Source: Ga0077536 sp943370145
Lineage (GTDB): Bacteria > Pseudomonadota > Gammaproteobacteria > Ga0077536
Assembly: GCA_943370145.1 (NCBI GenBank)
Contig: CALRPY020000003.1
Location: 62,001-126,000 of the forward strand
Length of the DNA stretch: 64,000 nt
Reading direction: 5' to 3'
Shown: piece by piece, positions 25,099 through 33,900 of the stretch
Layout of the letters: every line of letters begins with the position of its first letter
Position numbering within the stretch: position 1 is the stretch's first letter
The notes under the pieces: model-generated
What the model was told of the DNA's origin: nothing
Databases searched by the model: none
What the model saw: only the letters and a program-made list of their open reading frames with translations
Translations under genes and position numbers: made by a program

Positions 25099-26757
25099 AT
25101 GTCGACGCAAAGCGGGGATTTCAGCATGCAGCAATCGACCAGTTCGCAAGCGCCGGAGCGCAAACCGTCCAGAGTAGACGCAGTCGTCATCGGTGCCGGC
25201 TTTGCCGGCCTGTACGCGGTTTACAAGTTGAGGCAGCTGGGGCTCTCCCACCGCGGCTTCGAGCGCGGCGGCGGCGTGGGCGGCACCTGGTACTGGAACC
25301 GCTACCCGGGTGCGAGCTCGGACTCGGAAAGCTGGGTGTATTCGTACACCTTCTCCGAAGAACTCGAGCAGGAGTGGACCTGGAGCTGCCGATTCCCCGA
25401 GCAGCGGGAGATCCTGCGCTACCTTGAATTCGTGGCCGACAAGTTCGACCTTCGGCCGGCTTTCGATTTCAACACGAGTGTCACCGGGGCCGCTTACGAC
25501 GAAGCCAGCCAGTGCTGGGTGGTGGATACCGCGCAGGGCGAGACGGTGCGTGCGAAGTACCTGATCACCGCCGTTGGTTGCCTGTCCGCGGCGCAGGTTC
25601 CGGATATCACGGGGCTCGAGGGCTTCAAGGGCAAGTGGTATCACACGGGCCAGTGGCCGCATGAAGGCGTGGATTTCACTGGCAAGCGGGTCGGCGTGAT
25701 CGGGACGGGGTCTTCGGGCATCCAGTCAATCCCCGTCATCGCGAAGCAGGCCAGTCGCCTCACCGTCTTCCAGCGCACGCCGAACTTCAGCGTGCCCGCC
25801 CGCAACGCGCCGCTGAGCCCGGAGCGCCAGCAGGAGCTCAAGCGCGAAATCCGGAAGATCCGCGAGACCTGCCGCTGGTCGACGATAGGCCAGCCCTACG
25901 ACTGGAAGGACCGGGAGGCGCTGAAGACCGACCCTGCCGAACTCCGCAAACAGTTCGAGGCCGATTGGGAGAAAGGCGGCTTCGAGTGGATGTTTGGCAG
26001 CTTCCGCGACCTGCTCGTCGACCCGCAGGCCAACGCGCTGGCCGCCGACTTCGTGCGCGAGAAAATCCGCAGCGTGGTCAAGGACCCCGAGGTCGCGCGC
26101 AAGCTCACTCCCACGGGCTACCCGATCGGCACCAAGCGCCTGCCGCTGGACGCGGGCTACTTCGAGACTTTCAACCGCGACAACGTGGAACTCGTCGACC
26201 TGCGAGAGAACCCGGTGGAATCGATCGTCGGCGAGGGCGTTCGCACGCGCGAGAGGATCTACGAACTCGACGCCATCGTCTTCGCGACAGGGTTTGATGC
26301 GCTGACCGGCCCGCTGACCCGGATCGGCATCCGCGGCCGGGGCGGTGAAACACTCGAAGCAAAGTGGTCGCACGGTCCCCAGACCTACCTGGGTGTCTGC
26401 ACCCGCGGTTTTCCGAATATGTTCATGGTGACCGGACCGGGCAGCCCGTCGGTCCTCGGCAACATGCCCGTGTCGATCGAGCAGCACGTTGACTGGATTT
26501 GCGAGTGCATCGACTACATGCGCAAGAAAGGGGTGACGACCGTCGAGCCGACCTGGGATGCCGAGGCTGCCTGGTGCGCGCACGTGAAGGAGCTGGCGGA
26601 CGCGACTCTCTTCCCGCAGACCGACTCCTGGTACATGGGCGCGAACATCCCGGGCAAACCGCGCGTGTTTCTGCCTTACATCGGCGGTTTCGGGACCTAC
26701 CGCAAGCTGTGCGCGGAGATAGCCGAGAAGGAGTATGAGGGCTTCGCATTCAGCTGA
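25099..26757 (+). CDS. Flavin-containing monooxygenase, Baeyer-Villiger type
   Basis: A 552-residue class B flavoprotein monooxygenase. The FAD-binding GAGFAG is at 32-37, the Baeyer-Villiger fingerprint FKGKWYHTGQWP at 176-187 (FxGxxxHTxxWP), and the NADPH-binding GTGSSG at 202-207. The GGTWYWNRYPGASSD segment (61-75) is typical of cyclohexanone/phenylacetone monooxygenase relatives. It would insert oxygen into a ketone to give an ester or lactone using NADPH. ATG 25099 has GGAG upstream; 25075 or 25126 are alternatives. It stands alone, divergent from RTX gene 2, with no esterase next to it, so the ketone substrate is unknown. Steroids and alicyclic ketones are common in this branch. Confidence 0.9.
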   Translation: MSTQSGDFSMQQSTSSQAPERKPSRVDAVVIGAGFAGLYAVYKLRQLGLSHRGFERGGGVGGTWYWNRYPGASSDSESWVYSYTFSEELEQEWTWSCRFPEQREILRYLEFVADKFDLRPAFDFNTSVTGAAYDEASQCWVVDTAQGETVRAKYLITAVGCLSAAQVPDITGLEGFKGKWYHTGQWPHEGVDFTGKRVGVIGTGSSGIQSIPVIAKQASRLTVFQRTPNFSVPARNAPLSPERQQELKREIRKIRETCRWSTIGQPYDWKDREALKTDPAELRKQFEADWEKGGFEWMFGSFRDLLVDPQANALAADFVREKIRSVVKDPEVARKLTPTGYPIGTKRLPLDAGYFETFNRDNVELVDLRENPVESIVGEGVRTRERIYELDAIVFATGFDALTGPLTRIGIRGRGGETLEAKWSHGPQTYLGVCTRGFPNMFMVTGPGSPSVLGNMPVSIEQHVDWICECIDYMRKKGVTTVEPTWDAEAAWCAHVKELADATLFPQTDSWYMGANIPGKPRVFLPYIGGFGTYRKLCAEIAEKEYEGFAFS

Positions 26758-26862
26758 ACCCGGCGCTCACGTCGACCCGGGCCCGCGCGGCATTCGGCGC
26801 GCCGGCCCGGCTCGCGCGCACGTTTTCCCGCGTCGCACCCGCCGACAGCCGCCGAGGACCCG

Positions 26863-27162
26863 ATGATGATGGATGACAGCTGCAAGCGCCGACCGATTAC
26901 CGTGACAGTGCTGGCCATGACGGTGCTGGCGCTCCTCCTCGTCGCTTGCAACGAGGAATCCTCACGAACGACCACCAACGTGCAGCTCGCAAACCCGGCC
27001 TCCGTGTACTGCGAGCAACGCGGCGGTCGTCTGGAGTTGGTGGACGAGGCTGCCGGCCAGGTCGGCTACTGTGTGCTGCCAGACGGCAGGCGGGTCGAGG
27101 AATGGGCGTTTTTTCGAGCAGCGCAGAGCGGGGACGAGGCTCCTGCCGGTACGTCACCATAG
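26863..27162 (+). CDS. DUF333 lipoprotein
   Basis: A 99-residue small lipoprotein. The signal peptide ends in the lipobox LLVAC with Cys29 as the acylated residue. The mature part matches DUF333: NPASVYCEQRGGRLELV, then GYCVLPDGRRVEEWAFFR, with the two conserved cysteines likely paired. Members are often annotated as hemolysin-like, but their function is unknown. Three Met codons lie in a row at the start (26863-26871); any could be used. It is flanked by the monooxygenase and tRNA-Thr and has no operon partner. Confidence 0.85.
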   Translation: MMMDDSCKRRPITVTVLAMTVLALLLVACNEESSRTTTNVQLANPASVYCEQRGGRLELVDEAAGQVGYCVLPDGRRVEEWAFFRAAQSGDEAPAGTSP

Positions 27163-27237
27163 CCGACGCCCAACGCGGACCTGCTATCCAGAGCCGAATG
27201 GCGTGCTGCGCGGGCTGGCATCATTATCAAGGATGAA

Positions 27238-27313
<76 letters not shown>

Positions 27314-27381
27314 ATGTCGGGGCCGGGCGCGCATGATAACCGAAAGCGCGGATTTGGCCAGCCTGTGCGGCTGGCCGGGGC

Positions 27382-27825
27382 TCATTCGGACGGCCGATTG
27401 CGGATGCGGATGATGACGTCGAGGCCCTCCGCGCAAGTACCAGCGGGCGGCGTCGGCAGGGTTTCAAGCAGCGGGTGCTGGGCCTCCACGTCGATCAGTA
27501 CGCCATCATCAACGTTATAAAAATGAAAGTGCGGTTTGGTGTTGGAGTCGTAGAAGACTTTCGTGGAGTCCACGATGACCTGAGTCAGCAGCCCCCGCTC
27601 TGCAAGCAGTCCCAGCGTGTTGTACACGGTGGCTTTGGATACAGGTCGTCCGGCCTGTCCCACCCTCGCGATGACCTGGTCTGCGGACAGGTGCATGTCT
27701 CCTGCAAAAAAGATCGCGGCGATGTCTATGCGCTGGGCCGTCGGCTGTATGCCGTGGCCCTGCAGCTTGCGCGCGATTCGATCGATTTCCGTCGGGGACA
27801 AGAGAAATTCCGCAACTTCAGGCAT
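27382..27825 (-). CDS. Fur-family transcriptional regulator, Irr/PerR-like
   Basis: A 147-residue Fur-superfamily repressor. The winged helix has PTAQRIDIAAIFF (28-40) and the recognition helix SKATVYNTL (63-71). The dimerisation domain has KPHFHFYNVDDG (97-108). The CxxC zinc pairs of true Fur and PerR are missing; only one Cys (131) is in this half. Together with HLSAD at 45-49 this makes it closer to Irr-like, heme- or iron-sensing members. ATG 27825 is chosen because a TATACT -10 sits only six bases upstream, implying a nearly leaderless message. A perfect palindrome overlapping the -35 points to autoregulation. It is divergent from the pilin operon, which it may or may not control. Confidence 0.88.
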   Translation of the reverse strand: MPEVAEFLLSPTEIDRIARKLQGHGIQPTAQRIDIAAIFFAGDMHLSADQVIARVGQAGRPVSKATVYNTLGLLAERGLLTQVIVDSTKVFYDSNTKPHFHFYNVDDGVLIDVEAQHPLLETLPTPPAGTCAEGLDVIIRIRNRPSE

Positions 27826-27831
27826 GAAACC

Positions 27832-27859
27832 AGTATACCCAGCCTTTAGACTGTGTCTA
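27832..27859 (-). promoter_or_regulatory. Promoter with overlapping palindromic operator of the Fur/Irr-like gene
   Basis: On the minus strand: TAGACA (27859-27854), a 16-base spacer and TATACT (27837-27832). The -35 overlaps the palindrome TAGAC-TGT-GTCTA (27847-27859), which resembles the inverted iron-control box bound by Irr. The predicted transcript would begin at or next to the ATG. Confidence 0.6.
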
Positions 27860-28021
27860 GCCTTAATGCGAGTGACTTTCATTCCTTGGGCGTACCGAAG
27901 TGAGAAGCCGGTCACGGTGCTGGCTGCCACGGTTGGCGCGCTCACCCGCTCGCGGGTCCCGGGCTACCGTTCACGGGACCGGGCGGTGAAGCGCACCCCG
28001 CCAGTTCCGATACTTCAGACC

Positions 28022-28645
28022 ATGAAAAGAGCAAGCGGCTTCACGATTATCGAACTGATGATAACGGTCGTCGTGCTCGGGATCGCCCTCACTTTTGCGG
28101 TGCCGAGCATGCAGCAGTTCATCATGAACAACCGGATGACATCGCAGCTCAACCTCATGTCGTCGAACCTTGCGATGGCACGCAGCGAAGCCATCAAGCA
28201 GAACATGCCGGTGCTGCTGTGTCCGAGCGGTGGCGGTGCCACCTGCAGCGAATCGAATTGGGAAAGCGGGTGGCTGGTTTTCGTCGATCGCGACCGCGAC
28301 ATGGCGCTGGACGGCGAAGCGCTGTGCACCTCGAGTGAACTGGGGGCCAACGAGGATTGCCTGCTGCTGGAGCAGGCACGGCTGGAGCAACCCGCTGCCC
28401 TTACGCCTGCGGCGGGCATCCCTGAATTGGTCGGTTACGACGGCAGCGGCGCCGCGTTCTGCGACGCGAACGCCGACGGCGCCCCGGAACCGTGCGACCC
28501 GACCGACACATACTTCACCCTGTGCGACTCGCGCGGTGACGCGCACGCCCGCGCGCTTGCCATCAGCAGAACAGGTCGCGTGTCGATCCTGGGGAAGGCG
28601 CCCAACGGCGACGCTCTTACCTGCAGCACGGCCGACGACGACTGA
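28022..28645 (+). CDS. fimT: Type IV pilus minor pilin FimT/FimU (GspH-like)
   Basis: A 207-residue minor pilin. The six-residue leader MKRASG is followed by the mature N-terminus FTIIELMITVVVLGIALTF, with the conserved Glu at +5, cut and methylated by PilD. The rest is a GspH/FimT globular domain with several Cys (CPSGGGATC) that may pair. It is the first of the fimT-pilV-pilW-pilX-pilY1-pilE operon that primes pilus assembly. The open frame upstream of 28022 overlaps the regulator region and is ignored. There is only a weak ribosome site. Confidence 0.9.
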   Translation: MKRASGFTIIELMITVVVLGIALTFAVPSMQQFIMNNRMTSQLNLMSSNLAMARSEAIKQNMPVLLCPSGGGATCSESNWESGWLVFVDRDRDMALDGEALCTSSELGANEDCLLLEQARLEQPAALTPAAGIPELVGYDGSGAAFCDANADGAPEPCDPTDTYFTLCDSRGDAHARALAISRTGRVSILGKAPNGDALTCSTADDD

Positions 28646-28670
28646 GAACAGAAAGCGGAGGAGGCAAAGC

Positions 28671-29258
28671 GTGCGCAACGGGACTCATCCAACTCAAGCC
28701 GGCTTCACGCTGCTGGAAGTGCTGGTCGCGGTCGTGATTTTTTCAATCGGGCTGCTCGGCATCGCAGGCCTGCAGGTCGCTGGCATGCGCTACACGCACG
28801 GTTCACAGCTTCGCGCAGTGGCAACCATGCAGGCCGAGAACATGGCCGACAGCATGCGCGCGAACCGCACCGGCGTCACGGACGGCCATTACAACATCCA
28901 GGCGCAAATGCCGACGAGCTATGGGGTCGACTGCACGGTCGGCGCATGCGGTCCCGAACAGTTGGCCGTTTTCGACCTCGTCACCTGGAATGCGGCCGGC
29001 GACGCATCAAAGCCTCGGGAATCGAATGCCGATGTACTGCCCGGGGGCGACGGCGTTGTCTGCATCGATTCGACCCCCAACGACGGAGTTCCCGCGGACT
29101 GGGCCTGCGACAACGTGGGCACCGTCTATGCGGTCAAGCTGGTATGGAACGAGCGCTCGGTCGGCGACTGGGAACAGGAGGAAGGCGAGGAAGGTGGCGA
29201 AGAAGGTGATACGGCCGACATCAACCAGCAGTTCCTGTTCGTGAGGTTCGTACCGTGA
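28671..29258 (+). CDS. pilV: Type IV pilus minor pilin PilV
   Basis: A 195-residue prepilin starting at GTG 28671 with a GGAGGAGG site upstream. The leader ends in QAG before FTLLEVLVAVVIFSIGLLG, with Glu at +5, as in PilV/PulI-type minor pilins. The C-terminal domain has Cys pairs and an acidic EEEGEEGG stretch near 175-185. The stop overlaps the GTG of pilW. It is part of the priming complex at the pilus tip with FimT, PilW, PilX, PilE and PilY1. Confidence 0.92.
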   Translation: MRNGTHPTQAGFTLLEVLVAVVIFSIGLLGIAGLQVAGMRYTHGSQLRAVATMQAENMADSMRANRTGVTDGHYNIQAQMPTSYGVDCTVGACGPEQLAVFDLVTWNAAGDASKPRESNADVLPGGDGVVCIDSTPNDGVPADWACDNVGTVYAVKLVWNERSVGDWEQEEGEEGGEEGDTADINQQFLFVRFVP

Positions 29259-30328
29259 GCCACGCCCAAGCCAGCCATTCTCATCGATATTCCCGTCCGC
29301 GGGCCAGCGTCCAGCACGGCATCACGCTCGTCGAGATGATGGTCGCGATGGTCGTGGGTCTCATCCTGCTCGTCGGCATCGTGCAGCTCTTCATCAGCAA
29401 CAAGCAGGCCTACCGCCTCCAGGAAGCGACGAACGTGCTCAACGAGAGCGGGCGTTACGTCCTCAACCAGCTGCACTACGACCTGCGCATGGCCGATCAC
29501 TGGGGCGGCGCCGAGCGTGACGCACTCGAAATCATGAGTGGCATCGACACGATCGACGGGGACTGCGACGGGGCGGCGGCGGCACTCGACACGGCCGGCA
29601 TCTTCGGCATCGACGGCGAGGCCTCGTCCCCGCTCGACTGCATTCCGGATTCCGACTACGTCGCGGAATCCGACATCGTCGTCATCCGCTATGCCGAACC
29701 CGTCCGACGGGCCTCCGGCGCCCTCGATGACAATCGGATCTACGTCCGTAGCGCCATGGGCCGCCGCGCGGTGGTCTTCCAGGGCGCGGATGTCGCAAGC
29801 CTGCCGGGTGACATCGTGCCCGCGGACTCCGACGCACCGACCGTCGAGGACGAGGCGCCGGATGTCGCCAACTTCGAGATGCGCACTGTGATCTACTTCC
29901 TGCGCCCATGCGCGTCGCAGGATCTCGGCACGGCCAACGTGTGCGATGCCGCCGACGACAACATACCCACCCTGACGCGCCTCACGCTGGAAGGGACATC
30001 GCTCGTGGAACAGGATGTGACGAGCGGCGTGGAGCAGATGCAACTCGCCTATGGGATCGACACGAATGGCGACCGCTCGCCCGAGCGCTACCTGGACGCC
30101 GAGACCGTCACCGACGACAACAACTGGGACTCCGTGGTGGACGTCAAGCTGAGCCTGTTGGTGCGCAACACCGAAATCGACGTCAGCTATACGGACACCA
30201 CGACCTACCAGCTCTACGGTGGAGCCGACGGCGCGGCCGTGGAGTACGAGGTGCCGACCGATGCGCAGCAATACAGGCGCAAGATCTACAACTCTTCGAT
30301 CCAAGTCCGCAACATGACCCGAGGCTGA
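29255..30328 (+). CDS. pilW: Type IV pilus minor pilin PilW
   Basis: A 357-residue PilW-family protein from GTG 29255, which overlaps the pilV stop. The leader is about 22 residues ending QHG; the mature start ITLVEMMVAMVVGLILLVG keeps Glu +5 but has Ile rather than Phe at +1. A large C-terminal beta-rich domain follows, as usual for PilW/GspJ-like minor pilins. It is the second partner, with PilV, of the tip complex that carries PilY1. Confidence 0.92.
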   Translation: MSHAQASHSHRYSRPRASVQHGITLVEMMVAMVVGLILLVGIVQLFISNKQAYRLQEATNVLNESGRYVLNQLHYDLRMADHWGGAERDALEIMSGIDTIDGDCDGAAAALDTAGIFGIDGEASSPLDCIPDSDYVAESDIVVIRYAEPVRRASGALDDNRIYVRSAMGRRAVVFQGADVASLPGDIVPADSDAPTVEDEAPDVANFEMRTVIYFLRPCASQDLGTANVCDAADDNIPTLTRLTLEGTSLVEQDVTSGVEQMQLAYGIDTNGDRSPERYLDAETVTDDNNWDSVVDVKLSLLVRNTEIDVSYTDTTTYQLYGGADGAAVEYEVPTDAQQYRRKIYNSSIQVRNMTRG

Positions 30329-30332
30329 AGAC

Positions 30333-30950
30333 ATGCAGCGCCCGTACTCCCATCCGCCACCGCAGCACGGCTTCGCGCTCATCGTCGCGATGGTCATGCT
30401 GCTGATACTCACAATGGTTGCTGTCATCGCGATGCGTTCGACGACGCTCGACCTGAAAATGAGTGCCAATACCACACTCGCACAGCGTGCGTTCCAGGCA
30501 TCGGACGGCACTCGCGATTCCGTGTCCCCCGTGCTGGCTTCCCACGTCTTCTACCACGGCTGGCCGAGCGCCATCGGCGGCGAAGTCGTGGACAGCGCGG
30601 ATTTCGACATTCCCGAGGCCCTCACGATCGCCGCCCCGACCGCACGCTTCGACATGGGACAGAATGGTCTCTTCGAGGACCTCGCCACTCGCGCCGCCGA
30701 CATCGAATTTCGTGACGACGTTCAGGGCGATGGCACATTGGCCGCCGACGACGTGTACGGCGATATCTGGGTGACGCGCGTCGGCGTGCAACCCGCCCCC
30801 GGGATGAATCTGGCCTCGAACGCCGCCGACCAGGGGGCAGGCGGCGGCGCTGCGAACAAGTACATCATGTTCGATCTCAGGGCCACCGGCAGTTCTACCG
30901 GCAACGCCCGCTCATATACCGGCTCCGACTATCGCGCGCTGTCGCGATGA
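30333..30950 (+). CDS. pilX: Type IV pilus assembly protein PilX
   Basis: A 205-residue PilX. The leader ends QHG, followed by FALIVAMVMLLILTMVAVIAM. Position +5 is Val, not Glu, as typical of PilX/GspK proteins that cap the filament. The segment MRSTTLDLKMSANTTLAQRAFQASD is the classic PilX N-terminal helix. It lies four bases after pilW and 49 bases before pilY1. Confidence 0.92.
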   Translation: MQRPYSHPPPQHGFALIVAMVMLLILTMVAVIAMRSTTLDLKMSANTTLAQRAFQASDGTRDSVSPVLASHVFYHGWPSAIGGEVVDSADFDIPEALTIAAPTARFDMGQNGLFEDLATRAADIEFRDDVQGDGTLAADDVYGDIWVTRVGVQPAPGMNLASNAADQGAGGGAANKYIMFDLRATGSSTGNARSYTGSDYRALSR

Positions 30951-30999
30951 GCACCGCGCGCGTCAGCCTCGGACCGCCCAGCACTGGAACTCCCTGGAA

Positions 31000-33900
31000 A
31001 TGAAAACAGCACAATCCTTGAGCGCATTCTGCAAAGGCATCGTCCTGAGCATCGGCTTCCTGCCAGGCATCTGGTCGGCGAGCGCGCAGGCGAACCTGTC
31101 GGGTGCGGACATGGGCACCTACACTGCGACCCCCATCCTGACCGTGGAATCAGTGCCGCCGCTGGTCATGCTCGCGATGTCGATGGACCACCAGTACTTC
31201 ATCAAGGCGTACAACGACTATACCGACCTCGACAAGAACGGCACCGTCGAACGCACCTACTCGGACGCCTTCGAGTACTACGGCTACTTCCACTCCGATC
31301 TCTGCTACAAGTACAGCGACACCGATGGCCGCTTCAACCCGGTGGGAAAGGTCGACACGCCTCGCGAGAACGCCAACGACGACAGCTTCGACCACTACTG
31401 CTCCACCGATGCCGCGAGCTGGAGCGGCAATTTCCTGAACTGGGCGACGATGACCCGCATGGACGTCGTGCGAAAGATTCTCTATGGCGGCCTGCGTTCG
31501 ACCGACACGGCGACCACCAGCGTGCTCGAGCGGAGCTACCTCCCGGGTGACGCGCACAGCTTTGCGAAGTATTACAACGGCGGCGATCTCGCGAAGCTCA
31601 CACCGCACGACACGATCAAGACCGACACCACGAATGGCGGTAATGACGACGGCGTCGACGATACGTACGAAGGCATCACGCTCTGCAACACCACACATGC
31701 AGGAACCAGCGGCAGTTCGCAGACCGTGACGACTGGACCAATGATGCGGGTGGTTTCCGGCAATGCCCAACTGTGGAGCGCGAACGAGCGCCGACAGTGC
31801 ACGTGGCGGGACGAATTTGGTGCCAACGGCAACTCGAACATTCCATCACGCTCAGGCATTGAGGCATTTTCCGGTGATCCGCTCGATAGCAGCCAGTTGA
31901 AAACGCCAGGCGCGAAACGCGATCACACCGTGCGGGTCAAAGTCTGCGACGCCAGCGTGACCGCTCCGCAGAACCTTGAAAACTGCAGGACCTACGGCAG
32001 CAACCTGAAGCCCGAGGGGCTCTTGCAGAAGTACGGGCTGGATGGCCAGATGAAATTCGGGCTCGTGACCGGCAGCTACGCCGACAACGTATCCGGCGGC
32101 CGTCTGCGCAAGCGTATCTCGGCGATCAACGACGAGGTAAACACGGCCGACGGTACGTTCATCGCGCTGAGCGCCTCCACGCCGGGCATCATCAAGGCGC
32201 TCAATTCGGTTCGGATCTGGGGCTACGGCTATGACGACGGCACGTATCTGAGCGGCGGCGACGGCGGGGACAACTGCACGTTCCAGCTCACGGACATCGC
32301 CACTGAAGGAAAATGCGCCAGTTGGGGCAACCCGATGTCCGAGATCTATCTCGAGGCGCTACGCTACTTCGCGTCCTCAACGCGAGAGGCTACCGCCGCG
32401 TTCACGAATGGCGGGACGGACAACAACTACATCTCGGGCTTCCTCGAAGACCCGGAATGGGACAGCCCGATCAACGCGGACAATTCCTGCGCATCCCTGA
32501 ACACCATCATCTTCAATGCAAGCGTCAGTTCCTACGATGACAACCAGACCGACCCGAGCGGACTCTCGGACGACACGGCAGCCGAGCTGACGAAGACCGT
32601 TGGCGACGCCGACGGCGAAGACCTCGAAGGCGCGGACTTCTTCGTCGGCCGGAGCGGGACGTCGGTGAACGAATTCTGCACGGCCAAGACGATCGACGGG
32701 ACGAACGGCCTGGGCGACGTCTACGGGCTCTGCCCCGAAGCGCCCACCGTGCGCGGCTCCTATCACATGGCAGGTCTCGCCCATTTCGCCCACACCGAAG
32801 ACCTGCGCAGCGACCTGCCGGACGAACAGACTATCAAGACCTTCGCGGTGTCGCTGGCGACAGCCAACCCGATCATCGAAATCCCGGTCAGCAGCACGCA
32901 GACCGTGCGCATCCTCCCCGCCTACCGACTGCGCAAGGGTGGCAACTCTGCCACGGAGTCGCTCAACGACCCCACCAAGGACGGCGGCGGCGCGCTCGTC
33001 GACTTCAAGATCGTGCGGCCCCATACCGAGGTCAGCGCCACCAATAATGCCACCCCCGAGGCGGGCACCGGCATATTCAGCGGCTTGTTCTATGTGAACT
33101 GGGAGGACTCCGAGCAGGGTGGCGACTACGACATGGACATGTGGGGCACCATCGAATACCGCCTCGACACGAAAGCGGCCGACAAGCAACTCAGAATCAC
33201 GACAACCGCGGTGCATGAGGCCACAAACATCGCTCAGCTCTTCGGTTTCATCACCAGCGGCACGACTGAAGATGGCTTCCACGCCTACTCCGGCATCGAG
33301 GGCGCGAATTACACCGACCCGACCGGCGTCAAAGGCTGCATTGACTGTCGTCCGGTTTCAGGCGAGGGTGGTTCCACTGGCCAGTTCGGCGCGCAGTTCC
33401 ATGATTTCACGCTCAGCGCGGACGATGCAGCGGGCGTCCTCGAGTCCCCGCTCTACTACGCGGCCAAGTGGGGCGGCTTCACCGACACCGACGACAACAA
33501 GAAGCCGACCATCGAAGGGGCCGAAGACGACCACTCCGAGTGGGATGGCGACGGCGACGGGATCCCGGACACCTTCTATTTCGTGACCGATCCGGGTCAA
33601 CTCGAAGCGAGCCTGCGAGAAGTGTTCGACACGATTCTCGAGCGGGTGTCCTCGGGCACCGCGGCGGCGGTTGTCGCCAACGAGCAGAAAGGCAACGGCG
33701 CGCTCTTCCAAGCCTTGTACGACCCGGAAAAGAGTGATGCCGACGGCAATACGGTCCGTTGGATCGGGACCTTGCACGCACTGTTCGTCGACACCCACGG
33801 CTTCATTCGCGAGGACGGCAACAGCAACGGCCGGATAGACGATTTCGGGACCGACCCTGTCATCAAGCTGGAGTTCGACGACAGCGCGGAGGCGAGCGAG

